Positions 1 through 7,876 are shown, counted from the stretch's first letter. The stretch is 64,000 nt of DNA from Polynucleobacter sp. 30F-ANTBAC (GCF_018882385.1 NZ_JACVON010000002.1:124001-188000); one strand, 5' to 3'. Numbers and translations are program-made. The notes: generated from the letters alone by a model not told the origin.

Positions 1-485
1 ATTTTTGTACTTATGTTTCGTGAAGTGATTTTCCAATCACCACTTAATCTATTAATAGTGGTTTCTGATTTATTTGACCATCCGTCATATTTTTTTGTTG
101 GTAAGGATGTGTTTTCTTCGGTAATAGTAATTAATTGATCGGCTACTTGAATTAAGGTGTAGATGGTTGGCTTGCTCTCTTGACTTGAATAGGTTGTATT
201 TTGTGGCTTTTTAACAGTCTTCCCATCTTCTATAACTGTCCACATATAAGCCTCTTCTCGTTTCTGATTTGAATCGCTATCACGAGGCTCTAAAAGAACC
301 TTTTCAAAAATAAAACTATATGTAGTATTTTTGTCCCAAACTTTTGTGAAAGTTTGATGAGTGTCTCCGCTAAATTGAATGTTTGTCTTACCCGAGCACG
401 AGAGTAGTATTGGTGGGTTACTCGGTGTTCCTTTACATCCAAAGATAGTTAATAAAGTTACTAAAAGAATTAATTTCAGTTTCAT
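1..485 (-). CDS. putative lipoprotein, C-terminus cut by the window edge
   Basis: An open frame begins at ATG 485-483 and runs off the left edge without a stop, giving about 161 residues. The N-terminus MKLKLILLVTLLTIFGC is a lipoprotein signal with a lipobox (I-F-G-C), so the product should be lipid-anchored at residue 17. The rest is polar and rich in Thr and Ser, and I recognise no domain. It starts one base after the stop of the J-domain gene, so it is the last visible gene of a five-gene minus-strand operon. The signal type is clear; the function is unknown. Confidence 0.75.
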   Translation of the reverse strand, partial: MKLKLILLVTLLTIFGCKGTPSNPPILLSCSGKTNIQFSGDTHQTFTKVWDKNTTYSFIFEKVLLEPRDSDSNQKREEAYMWTVIEDGKTVKKPQNTTYSSQESKPTIYTLIQVADQLITITEENTSLPTKKYDGWSNKSETTINRLSGDWKITSRNISTK

Positions 486-486
486 A

Positions 487-858
487 TCAACTTTTTAGTC
501 TGATGGCTTCATCGTAAGCAGCGTTAATTTCCTTTGATTTTTTTTGAGCAATCTCATTAAATTCAGGTCCCATAGAACTTACTTTATCAGGGTGATACAT
601 AGAAATTTTCTTTTTGTAGGCTGTTTTAATATCTGCTAAAGAAGCAGATGGATGAACTTCTAGGATTTCAAACCAAGATTTATTTGTACTACTTTCTTGC
701 TTTTGTTTTGGTTCATCTTGTTTTTGATATGAATTCTGCTTACTTTGCTGATTAGTTGTCCACTCAGATTCTTTTTTGAAGAATTTAATCAGAGCTGAAG
801 TACCCCAATAACCTACTAATCCAAGAACAATTACTACCCATACTTCATTACTGGTCAT
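487..858 (-). CDS. membrane-anchored J-domain (DnaJ-like) protein
   Basis: This 123-residue protein has one hydrophobic segment at about residues 5-21, a Gln/Lys/Ser-rich linker to about residue 60, and a C-terminal J domain. The HPD tripeptide needed to stimulate Hsp70 ATPase is present at residues 89-91, within helix II/III context (IKTAYKKKISMYHPDK). Topology suggests the J domain faces the cytoplasm and recruits DnaK to the inner membrane. There is no Gly/Phe or zinc-finger region, so it is a class III J protein, not DnaJ itself. Its start overlaps the upstream membrane-protein gene by 11 bases, which implies translational coupling. Client and role are unknown. Confidence 0.85.
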   Translation of the reverse strand: MTSNEVWVVIVLGLVGYWGTSALIKFFKKESEWTTNQQSKQNSYQKQDEPKQKQESSTNKSWFEILEVHPSASLADIKTAYKKKISMYHPDKVSSMGPEFNEIAQKKSKEINAAYDEAIRLKS

Positions 859-1585
859 TTTTAATTCCTAACAATTCTTTATAAGATAGGTATTTGAAAG
901 CCTCGTTCTCATCTACTTGATCAATAGCTTGACTAAGTTTTCTTGAAATGTTGTATTCCAATTCTTCAAGATTCTTAGGTGAATTGACTTGTAATGAGAA
1001 ATAATAGCCATCACAGGTGAACACCTGTTTGTTGTATATTTTTCGGACAATACTTGGAAGATATGCTGGAACAACTAAACAATCAAAAAATATAGAAATT
1101 AATGAGCCATAGGTAAGCCCTAAACCCTTACGACTAATTAGTAATAGGGTTAATGTCATTAACAAAGCCGTAAGGTGTAGCGGTAGTAAAAGTATTAAAG
1201 TGGCTCCAAGACCTTGATAAAAAGTCAAAACTGGTCCAAATAAAAGATATAAAAATGAAACTAAAGAAATCGCCTTAAATGGGAAAGCTACTTTTTGAAG
1301 AGTAATTAACTTTTCCTTTGTATTTTCAAAATTATTTGATGGCTTATCGTTGGGAGCGATGTTTAATTTCAGGAACCCCGTATATGGAATTAATAAGTTT
1401 AATAGCTGTACTTGTTTTCCTTTGATCTCAAATGTATTGAAACTAAAAGAAGGTTTGAACTTACCAGTAAAGGTTTCTGTAATTAGTATTTCTGACTTAC
1501 CTACTAATTTAATACAGTCCAGCAAATAAAAAGCTAGAGCTACTAACCAGAAAAGATATTCGGTGGTTAGTAGCTGATGAATCAT
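848..1585 (-). CDS. polytopic membrane protein, unknown function
   Basis: The 245-residue product has hydrophobic stretches near residues 10-25 and several between about 100 and 180, consistent with an inner-membrane protein of roughly four or five helices. A hydrophilic region at about 30-90 and a polar C-terminal tail lie between and after them. I do not recognise the family. Its start shares one base with the stop of the DUF2167 gene and its end overlaps the J-domain gene by 11 bases, so it belongs to the same transcript and may be a partner or client of that J protein. That link is inference from gene order. Confidence 0.7.
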   Translation of the reverse strand: MIHQLLTTEYLFWLVALAFYLLDCIKLVGKSEILITETFTGKFKPSFSFNTFEIKGKQVQLLNLLIPYTGFLKLNIAPNDKPSNNFENTKEKLITLQKVAFPFKAISLVSFLYLLFGPVLTFYQGLGATLILLLPLHLTALLMTLTLLLISRKGLGLTYGSLISIFFDCLVVPAYLPSIVRKIYNKQVFTCDGYYFSLQVNSPKNLEELEYNISRKLSQAIDQVDENEAFKYLSYKELLGIKNDQ

Positions 1586-2403
1586 TATTTTTTTCTTCCA
1601 AAAATTTTCTTAAAGATTGCTCCAATACCAGCTAAAGCAGCTAGAGCTAGGGCTCCCAAGAATTTGAAGCCACCTTTAGAGGCTACAGCTGCTGCTGCGC
1701 CACCAACAACCAAAGCTCCTAAACCATAAGCAGCGATCTTATCTCCGTCTCTAAACTCAGCGTAACGCTCACCATTTACATAATCAAAATCTTGTAAAGC
1801 TACTTTGAATGATTTTATATCTCTGTCTAAGTTAACTGGATCGGAAACAAGCGTAGCACTCATATAACCAGATCTACCAAGAATACGAGTTGTAAAGTTA
1901 ACAATAGGATTGTTTTCGTGGTCTCTCAATTTAGTAGCCCATTCCAATTGCTTAGTTTGTGAGTCGTAGCGAGGTGGGATATACCATCCATCTAGATAAA
2001 TTGGTTGAAGCCCTTGTTTCTTTCTTTCAGCTAAGCCTGCTTCGTTTCCTTCTTTCAATGCTTTTAGTAAAGCATTAGCGTCAATTTTTTCATCGTCTTT
2101 TACATATCCCTCAGCCGTGAAGTGAAATATAGAAAACCAGTTATCTTTTCCATTTAGTAATGTGTAGCTACCATTTGATGGGAGGTTTCCTGTTAGCTTT
2201 AAGAATTTATTTGTCTCAATTTCATCTAGGTAAAGCAAGCTACCTGTTAATTTCATATTTGCTCGCTCTGTAATTTTTACAGTATTGGGAGCTTTAACCC
2301 AATTAAGAGAAGCCATTTCATTAACGGCTTGTGATTGAGCTTGAGATGAAATGGCTCCAAAAATTAACAAGCTTGATAAAAAGAAATGAATAATCGGTTT
2401 CAT
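1585..2403 (-). CDS. DUF2167 family membrane-anchored protein
   Basis: The 272-residue protein has an N-terminal signal (residues 1-22, ending near SQAQS). Features typical of the DUF2167/COG4714 family are visible: a leading W-V followed by a predicted beta-rich part, a GYVKDDEKID segment, a GW-PP-YD-T-L-WA stretch, RILGRSGYM, and a C-terminal FRDGDKIAAYGLGALVVGG motif leading into a hydrophobic anchor and a basic tail (FGRKK). The molecular function of this family is not established to my knowledge. It overlaps its upstream neighbour by four bases and its downstream neighbour by one. Family assignment is confident, role unknown. Confidence 0.85.
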   Translation of the reverse strand: MKPIIHFFLSSLLIFGAISSQAQSQAVNEMASLNWVKAPNTVKITERANMKLTGSLLYLDEIETNKFLKLTGNLPSNGSYTLLNGKDNWFSIFHFTAEGYVKDDEKIDANALLKALKEGNEAGLAERKKQGLQPIYLDGWYIPPRYDSQTKQLEWATKLRDHENNPIVNFTTRILGRSGYMSATLVSDPVNLDRDIKSFKVALQDFDYVNGERYAEFRDGDKIAAYGLGALVVGGAAAAVASKGGFKFLGALALAALAGIGAIFKKIFGRKK

Positions 2404-2696
2404 AATGAATCCTGTTTTTGGTTAGAAGGTTTATATTTTTTTAGTAAGAAGTATCCACAAGCAAAATCAATTGGAATCCAAATTAATTTACTAAGGAAAA
2501 TTGCTGAAACTGGGTTAAATAGAACGGCTATCACTATCGAGATTGCTTTAGTGTTTTGATCAAGATATTTCCAGTCTCTGATCAGTAGGTAAATCATCCC
2601 AAGACAGATAAGTGGTCGGAGCAAAAGGTAATAGCCGTATGGTAACGGTAGGATGGCTATGAACATAGCCCAAGCAAGGACTTTAGTTACTGTCAA
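2400..2696 (-). CDS. small membrane protein, DUF6804-like
   Basis: This 98-residue protein is almost entirely hydrophobic, with about four short transmembrane segments. The pattern LPLPYGYYLLLR near the start and LFNPVSAIFLSKLIWIPID near residues 60-78 resembles the small DUF6804-type membrane proteins, whose function is unknown. It is the promoter-proximal gene of the five-gene minus-strand operon and overlaps the DUF2167 start by four bases. The upstream gap of 64 bases to the divergent gene at 2761 is very AT-rich and must contain both promoters. The family name is from memory and should be taken as tentative. Confidence 0.65.
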   Translation of the reverse strand: MTVTKVLAWAMFIAILPLPYGYYLLLRPLICLGMIYLLIRDWKYLDQNTKAISIVIAVLFNPVSAIFLSKLIWIPIDFACGYFLLKKYKPSNQKQDSL

Positions 2697-2760
2697 AATG
2701 GTTTTTAGAGTTAAATTAAATTATTATTTGTTCTTATAACTATAACTTATTAAATTAATA

Positions 2761-3150
2761 ATGAATCAAGTCAATACTATAAAAAGTCTATTTTTTTTGA
2801 TAACGACATTAATCACTGGACAAGCGCTTAGTCAGCGTGTTCCAGATATGGTTTGTCATCAATTAAAGATTGTTCACATTAATCCCCAAACTTTTAGCGT
2901 TAACAAAAGTGAAACGGATAACATCAAAGAGATGGATCTTTATAGGATATCAGGTGGAGAGCTATATGTTTCATCTCCAAGTAGAAAAGAATACAAGTAC
3001 AACAAGTTGGTTGAAATTGAAAAGCTACGATATTACTCTGGACATAAAACACTTTTATTCAGTCAAGACTTTACTAGCCTGATCACAACCCACACATATG
3101 AAGATGAAATTAGAGTGGGTAAATTTAGATGCTTAACTATAAAAAAGTAA
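2761..3150 (+). CDS. small secreted protein, unknown
   Basis: The 129-residue product begins with a Sec-type signal (basic start, hydrophobic core FFLITTLITG, likely cleavage after QALSQ or nearby). The mature part is polar, with no recognised motif. It has no clear ribosome binding site before the ATG, which is unusual. It is followed ten bases later by a membrane-protein gene, so a plus-strand trio of envelope genes is likely. An overlapping frame at 2870-3082 is a shadow. The function is unknown. Confidence 0.6.
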   Translation: MNQVNTIKSLFFLITTLITGQALSQRVPDMVCHQLKIVHINPQTFSVNKSETDNIKEMDLYRISGGELYVSSPSRKEYKYNKLVEIEKLRYYSGHKTLLFSQDFTSLITTHTYEDEIRVGKFRCLTIKK

Positions 3151-3162
3151 TAGAAGGACTTG

Positions 3163-3576
3163 ATGGAATTTATTGAAAAATTACCAAATTGGTTTAGATG
3201 GATTCTTGTCCCTATTTCTAGCCTATTAACTTTTGTTTTAGTTTCATTAATGGCTGTCTTGGCTATATGGATTGAAACTAAGCTCCTCGGAATTGGTGAA
3301 GGGGCTTGGCTTGATAAGATTTGGGTCAATGTAATAGCTGCTGTTCTGACTGGTTACTCGACTATTTTTGTAGGAGCATTGTTTGCTCCTTCATTTAAGA
3401 AGATTGTTGCTTTGGTATTAGGTGGTATTGTTGTCTTAGCTACAGGATTAATCCTTGGAAGCCTTATACAAAAGGGGGACTGGTGGGGGTTAATTAATGT
3501 TATATCTAACATCATTGGTGTCGGTGGAGCGATATATACAGTCTTTGAAGATAGTTCTACACAAAAAGGATTATGA
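3163..3576 (+). CDS. membrane protein, unknown
   Basis: The protein has about four hydrophobic segments spread over 137 residues, so it should be an inner-membrane protein. I chose ATG 3163 over the TTG three bases earlier because an AAGGA ribosome site lies at about 3154-3158 with usual spacing. I recognise no family. Its stop overlaps the next gene (ATGA), so the two are probably translationally coupled. It sits inside the AT-rich accessory island and shares its base composition. Confidence 0.65.
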   Translation: MEFIEKLPNWFRWILVPISSLLTFVLVSLMAVLAIWIETKLLGIGEGAWLDKIWVNVIAAVLTGYSTIFVGALFAPSFKKIVALVLGGIVVLATGLILGSLIQKGDWWGLINVISNIIGVGGAIYTVFEDSSTQKGL

Positions 3577-3911
3577 GAATGAGTTTTGTTGATAAGTTAA
3601 AAACACCTGAATCAAAAAAATATCTTCGTAACTGGTTGATCTATGGTTTTTTTATGGGGCTTCTCGGAGTCACAACTCCATATACAGGTAAGCCTGACAT
3701 TGATTGGTCTTATTTCCCTGTTTCTCTTCTTGAAGGTGTGATTTTTTCTTTGTTTTGTTTTCCTGTGTTCATATATCTTAATGAAAGGGAAAAGGAGAAG
3801 AATCAAGCAACAGTCGGAGTGAGGAGTGTTTGGGTGACTGGCTTGATAGCTATCTTTATCGTGAAAGTGGCTAGTGTGTTACTAGCTTTTTCAATGGGCT
3901 TTTTTAACTAA
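3573..3911 (+). CDS. membrane protein, unknown
   Basis: The 112-residue product has three likely transmembrane segments (about 21-35, 48-68 and 90-110). The start ATG at 3573 overlaps the upstream stop as ATGA; a second ATG two codons later is also possible. I see no motif that gives a function. It closes the plus-strand envelope trio and is followed by the palindrome-rich region upstream of the small serine recombinase. Confidence 0.6.
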   Translation: MRMSFVDKLKTPESKKYLRNWLIYGFFMGLLGVTTPYTGKPDIDWSYFPVSLLEGVIFSLFCFPVFIYLNEREKEKNQATVGVRSVWVTGLIAIFIVKVASVLLAFSMGFFN

Positions 3912-3933
3912 CCACTAATTGATTTGTAGATTA

Positions 3934-4012
3934 GATCGTTCGGAACGCTTTGAGACGCTTCGAACGATCGTTCTGAATACCGTAGAATTCTTTACGAATA
4001 ACCACTTAAGTG
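3934..4012. repeat. cluster of palindromes upstream of the small serine recombinase
   Basis: Several symmetric elements crowd this interval. GATCGTTCG at 3934-3942 is perfectly inverted as CGAACGATC at 3961-3969. CGTTCGGAACG (3937-3947), AACGATCGTT (3963-3972), AGAATTCT (3984-3991) and CACTTAAGTG (4003-4012) are self-complementary. ACGCTT occurs twice inside the first loop. Serine resolvases commonly have multi-subsite recombination sites just upstream of their own gene, so this is a candidate res or crossover site. It could alternatively be an operator for autoregulation. Confidence 0.5.
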
Positions 4013-4013
4013 A

Positions 4014-4042
4014 TTGATTTTTATGACAAAAATAGGTATAAT
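4014..4042 (+). promoter_or_regulatory. sigma70-type promoter for the small serine recombinase
   Basis: A -35 element TTGATT at 4014-4019 and a perfect -10 TATAAT at 4037-4042 are separated by 17 bases. The start codon follows at 4075 behind an AGAGGTGA ribosome site. The promoter directly abuts the palindrome at 4003-4012, so binding of the recombinase there could repress it. Confidence 0.7.
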
Positions 4043-4074
4043 TGTTATAAGAATTGAGAAAAGAGGTGACGACA

Positions 4075-4728
4075 ATGGCTGTATACGGATATGTTCGTGT
4101 TTCGACCCTTCAACAGGCTAATGAGGGTGAAAGTCTAGAAACCCAGCTCAAGCAAATTCAATCCTACGGTGTTCTTAAGGGATACAAAATTCCAGATGAA
4201 AACTATGTAACCGAGCGTGGGGTTAGTGGAAGTATTGAATTTGAGAAGCGTCCATATGGTGGAGCTTTGTTTAGCCGACTCCAGTCTGGAGATGTATTAA
4301 TCTTTTCTAAACTTGATAGAGCCTTTAGAAATACACGAAATGCTTTGAATACTCTTCACGAATTGAAGCTAAGGGGGGTCTCTGTTCACTTCATTGACTT
4401 AGGTGGAGACGTTACGAATGATGGTATCGGATCAGTAATCTTTACCATTCTCTCCGCTTTTGCTACTTTTGAAAGAGAACGAATAGCCACTAGGATTCGT
4501 GAGGTGAAGCAACTTCAAAAATCAGAAGGTAAGTTCTTGGGGGGACCTACACGCTTCGGTTATCAGGTTGTAGGTGAAAAGCTAGAAAAAAATATTAATG
4601 AACAAAAAATAATTCGTGAGATGAAAGATATGAAGAGAAGAGGAATGAGTCTTAGAAGAATTTCTTATTGGTTAGACAAGGTTCACGGAATTCAAATGGC
4701 TCATTCAACGGTTTCAACTCTTGTTTAA
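4075..4728 (+). CDS. small serine recombinase (resolvase/invertase family)
   Basis: The 217-residue protein starts MAVYGYVRVS, with the nucleophile Ser at residue 10 as in Tn3/gamma-delta resolvases and Hin/Gin invertases. The SKLDRAFRNTRN segment carries the conserved active-site arginines, and ERERIATRIRE matches the long E helix. A C-terminal helix-turn-helix-like part (RRGMSLRRISYWLDK) should bind DNA. I chose ATG 4075, behind AGAGGTGA, over an upstream TTG at 4054. Its N-terminus shares the pattern RVS..QAN.G.SL.TQL with the large integrase at 5471, hinting at common ancestry. It may resolve or invert DNA of the island. Confidence 0.88.
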   Translation: MAVYGYVRVSTLQQANEGESLETQLKQIQSYGVLKGYKIPDENYVTERGVSGSIEFEKRPYGGALFSRLQSGDVLIFSKLDRAFRNTRNALNTLHELKLRGVSVHFIDLGGDVTNDGIGSVIFTILSAFATFERERIATRIREVKQLQKSEGKFLGGPTRFGYQVVGEKLEKNINEQKIIREMKDMKRRGMSLRRISYWLDKVHGIQMAHSTVSTLV

Positions 4729-5408
4729 GATTTCTTTGGAGCTACTTTTTCGATCAGTGAGGAGAAGACGGTTAGAGCTTCACCGTATGTGTTGAATTCT
4801 TCACCACCATCAATTAATCCAAGATCATCTTCTTCCGTAATTGGAATTAATTGATCAAGATCTTTGTAATTGGAGAGATAAGACTTTGGAGCTAAAACGA
4901 TATATTTCATTTCACTCACGGGCTTTTGATGTTCTAAAACAACACAAAGAGCAAATATGTTTTCTTTGAGCCTATAAGAAACAAAATTATTAATGGCTAC
5001 ACGACCCTTCATCTTCGCTCCACCTACTTTTGCTTTTCCTTCGGCTGATAAAAGATTGTGGGCTCTAAAATTTGATACTCCCTCAGAAAGTTTCTTAGCC
5101 GTTTCTTTAGATAGATCGTATGTACGACTTAAGGCTTGGATTGACTCGACTAAAAGAGCCGATGTTTGCTTATCTGCTTCGACAACAGAGGGAGTTCTTC
5201 CTGTCCTAGATTTATATGACATAGATACAGTATCAAAATTCCCTGGAGCTGGTGGTCTCTTGGCTATTTCGAAATCACACATAGCTACTAAATCAGGAGA
5301 GCCATTCTTTAGAGCCCTACCCTTCATATCCAATAGAGCTGAAAATGTGAATTCAGCAAGCTTTTCGGGGGTGTAGTTGTGAGTAAACTTTTTTTCTGGT
5401 GTGCTCAT
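4725..5408 (-). CDS. hypothetical protein between two recombinases
   Basis: The 227-residue product is soluble, with no signal or membrane segment. Its middle (about residues 75-115) is rich in Ser, Lys and Thr and looks helical; the C-terminal half is acidic (ITEEDDLGLIDGGEEF). I recognise no domain. It converges on the small recombinase, overlapping its stop by four bases, and is divergent from the integrase start at 5471. This position suggests an element-encoded accessory or regulatory protein, for example an excision or control factor, but nothing in the sequence proves it. The antisense frame 4993-5376 is a shadow. Confidence 0.65.
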   Translation of the reverse strand: MSTPEKKFTHNYTPEKLAEFTFSALLDMKGRALKNGSPDLVAMCDFEIAKRPPAPGNFDTVSMSYKSRTGRTPSVVEADKQTSALLVESIQALSRTYDLSKETAKKLSEGVSNFRAHNLLSAEGKAKVGGAKMKGRVAINNFVSYRLKENIFALCVVLEHQKPVSEMKYIVLAPKSYLSNYKDLDQLIPITEEDDLGLIDGGEEFNTYGEALTVFSSLIEKVAPKKS

Positions 5409-5470
5409 AGAAAGCCTTTTCTTATAGTAAATGTAACAATAAACTAATTAAAAAATTCAATCTAGTCTTA

Positions 5471-7192
5471 ATGGTAACTAAAAAACTCCTTTCAAAAGAC
5501 CCTAATAAGGTATTACATATCTACACAAGGGTATCTTCAATGGCTCAAGCTAATGATGGGACATCACTAACTACACAGTTACAGTTAGGACAGAAAAAAG
5601 CAAAGCAACTTAAATTTGAAGCTAGACATTGGGACGAAGGTGGGAAAAGCTCTCATCACGAGGAAATAACAGGTCGACCAGTGTTATTAAAACTTTATGA
5701 AGCCATTAAGCGTGGTGAAGTGAAGCATTTATGGGTTTATGACCAGTCACGACTTTCTAGAAATGATCAGGTCGCTTCCATCTTTCGTTATGAGTGTAAT
5801 AAACAGGGGGTAACTCTTTACACAAAAGATGGTCAGTTTGATCTGTCCAGCCCTTCTGATAAATTGTTGAAACAGATGTTAGACGCTGTCGCTGAGTTTG
5901 AAAATTCAGTTAGAGCCGAGAGAACACGATTGGGAAAACTATCAAAAGCCACTTCAGGATTTTGGCACGGTGGACCACCACCATTTGGCTATAAGTTAGA
6001 AGATAAAAAGTTGGTAATAGACAAAGATGAATCAAAGTGGATCAAAAGGATTTATGAAGAAAGCCTAAAAGGGTCTACAACTCTTGATGTAAAGAAACTT
6101 CTTGATTCGAAAGGTGTCTCTCCACGAAGAAGGAATGGGTTGTGGTCACTTGGGTCTATTCAATCCTTAATAAAAAACACTCATTACATTGGGTATTACA
6201 GCTATCACGATAAAAAAGTAAACACAAAAATAAAGATTAGTTGTCCAGCAATTATTGAAGAAAATGTTTGGAAAGCGGTTAATTACTCCAAGACAAGAGT
6301 AATTAATAGAACACAACAAAAGAATCCAACTAAGAATTTTTATTTGCTTAGAGATCTTATGTTCTGTGGACACTGTGGGCGTCCAATTTCCGCTCGTTCT
6401 AAACCATCTAAAAAGGAAAACCTTTATTACTGTCCAAATAAAGAAAGAGATTGGGTGGTAAATGGTGGAAGTAAAGAGCCTTGGAAAAGAGGTGTGGGTT
6501 GTGGAATGGCTAGGTCTATGAATATTCCTGAAACAGATCTAGTCGTAATGGACTTAGTTACAAGCATTCATAAGAATTCAAGTACCTTGAAGGAAGAGGT
6601 AAAGAAGAGAATTCTTAAAGAGCAAGGCGTAACTCATATTAAGTCTGAGTCAGAAATTAAGTCCTTACAAAGCAAAATTAAAAGATTAGAAAGTCAGCTA
6701 AATCAAGCCAAAGAGGCTCAAGGGGCTTTGGAGTTTAATTTTTTATCTGGTGAGCTTGATAAGAAAGTTTATGAATTTGGAATAAAACAAGCTAAATCTA
6801 GAATTATTGAAATCGACACAATACTTACTAATCTTAAGTTAGAACAACAAAGTAATACTGAGTCCAAAAAGTGGGTTGATTGGGTTAAAGCTTTTGGTGA
6901 AGAAGTCGATCAAAAAACCAAGTTAACTGACGAAGACAAAAAAGCCTACTTATCTGGACTTGTTGAAAAAATTGAGGCTCGATACATAAAAGATACAAAT
7001 GAACACGAATTAACAATTATCTTTAACCTACCAATCGTTAAAGATTCAATTAAATGGAAAGATGAAAAGAAGAAGTCAAAGGGTTACACTGTTGTAAAAG
7101 GAAAAACGGAGGCTCGGGTGATGGTCAAAAAAAAAGATCCACGGTGGAAAAAGATGCCCCCCCAGCACAGCCATTCCGTTACGGTGGAGTAA
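5471..7192 (+). CDS. large serine recombinase (integrase)
   Basis: The 573-residue protein has the large serine recombinase layout: catalytic domain at about residues 14-160 with HIYTRVSS (nucleophile Ser22) and the arginine-bearing DQSRLSRN; a recombinase domain at about 170-285; a zinc ribbon at about 299-346 with CGHCG, YYC and a later GCG cysteine; and a coiled coil at about 390-440, followed by a basic C-terminus. Such enzymes integrate and excise phages and integrative elements at att sites usually adjoining the gene. No ribosome site is obvious before ATG 5471. A run of seven C at 7157-7163 lies near the end of the frame. It is the probable integrase of the island. Confidence 0.92.
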   Translation: MVTKKLLSKDPNKVLHIYTRVSSMAQANDGTSLTTQLQLGQKKAKQLKFEARHWDEGGKSSHHEEITGRPVLLKLYEAIKRGEVKHLWVYDQSRLSRNDQVASIFRYECNKQGVTLYTKDGQFDLSSPSDKLLKQMLDAVAEFENSVRAERTRLGKLSKATSGFWHGGPPPFGYKLEDKKLVIDKDESKWIKRIYEESLKGSTTLDVKKLLDSKGVSPRRRNGLWSLGSIQSLIKNTHYIGYYSYHDKKVNTKIKISCPAIIEENVWKAVNYSKTRVINRTQQKNPTKNFYLLRDLMFCGHCGRPISARSKPSKKENLYYCPNKERDWVVNGGSKEPWKRGVGCGMARSMNIPETDLVVMDLVTSIHKNSSTLKEEVKKRILKEQGVTHIKSESEIKSLQSKIKRLESQLNQAKEAQGALEFNFLSGELDKKVYEFGIKQAKSRIIEIDTILTNLKLEQQSNTESKKWVDWVKAFGEEVDQKTKLTDEDKKAYLSGLVEKIEARYIKDTNEHELTIIFNLPIVKDSIKWKDEKKKSKGYTVVKGKTEARVMVKKKDPRWKKMPPQHSHSVTVE

Positions 7193-7198
7193 TAAGTT

Positions 7199-7876
7199 TT
7201 ATTCGGGTATTGAAAAGTTCGGGAGTTTTATTTGATCTTTCTGAGATTCAAAATACATCTCCCATGGAGAGTTTGGTGGTTTGTTAACAACCAGATTTAA
7301 GCCTTGTTGAATAAAGTCTGAAACGTCAGTACTTAATTCATAGCGATCTGTAAATTCAGATATGTTAATTAATAAATTATTTAAGCTCTCATTGGCAATT
7401 AAACTTTCTTCACTCTCTGTATTTTCTAGTCTAGGTTTTAGCTTTTCGTAAACAGCCAAACCAAACCAATAATGAAGTGTAATTAGCCAAGCGTAAATGT
7501 TATAAAAATCGGCAGTTGTAGCTGTAATTTCTTTTTGTTTGAAATAAAAACCAAGGAAAGAGTCATTAAAAGTTCTTAAGCATGCCAAATGTTGCATCCA
7601 TTCTGATTCAACTTGATCCCATTCTTTGTCATCAAGCAACTCAACAATGTGACCAACTGCATATAAGATAAATTTAAATTGCTCCTTATGAACAGCGAGC
7701 TTGTCGCGATCGAGCCTTTGGGCTGCGTTCATCCATAAAGCTGTCATGTGCCAAATGATGGTCTCATGAGGCGTAAGGTTGGGGATCTTATTTGCAATTG
7801 CCAGGTATTCAGGCTGAAGAATCGCTAGTATCTCCTGAACCATTTCTTCATGTTCTGCTGACCCATACGCTGACAT
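7199..7876 (-). CDS. hypothetical protein, helical
   Basis: The 225-residue protein is predicted mostly alpha-helical, Trp- and Leu-rich, with no signal peptide or clear membrane span. I recognise no family. It converges on the integrase, leaving six bases between the two stops, and diverges from the PIN gene at 7955. It may be the first chromosomal gene beyond the island or the last gene of the island; base use is closer to the chromosomal genes to the right, but this was judged by eye only. Confidence 0.6.
   Translation of the reverse strand: MSAYGSAEHEEMVQEILAILQPEYLAIANKIPNLTPHETIIWHMTALWMNAAQRLDRDKLAVHKEQFKFILYAVGHIVELLDDKEWDQVESEWMQHLACLRTFNDSFLGFYFKQKEITATTADFYNIYAWLITLHYWFGLAVYEKLKPRLENTESEESLIANESLNNLLINISEFTDRYELSTDVSDFIQQGLNLVVNKPPNSPWEMYFESQKDQIKLPNFSIPE

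Noticed and set aside
2870-3329. Overlapping frames 2870-3082 and 3063-3329 in the envelope trio
   Set aside because: They lie in other frames of genes with signal peptides or membrane segments and have no start context.
4993-5376. 127-residue open frame antisense to the unknown protein at 4725-5408
   Set aside because: It is fully contained in the opposite-strand gene, has no ribosome site and no recognisable sequence, so it is a shadow of the real frame.
1-7192. Known anti-phage defence system in the island
   Set aside because: No helicase, nuclease, ATPase, reverse transcriptase or restriction gene is recognisable. The genes are membrane, secreted and recombinase proteins, so a defence label would be a guess.
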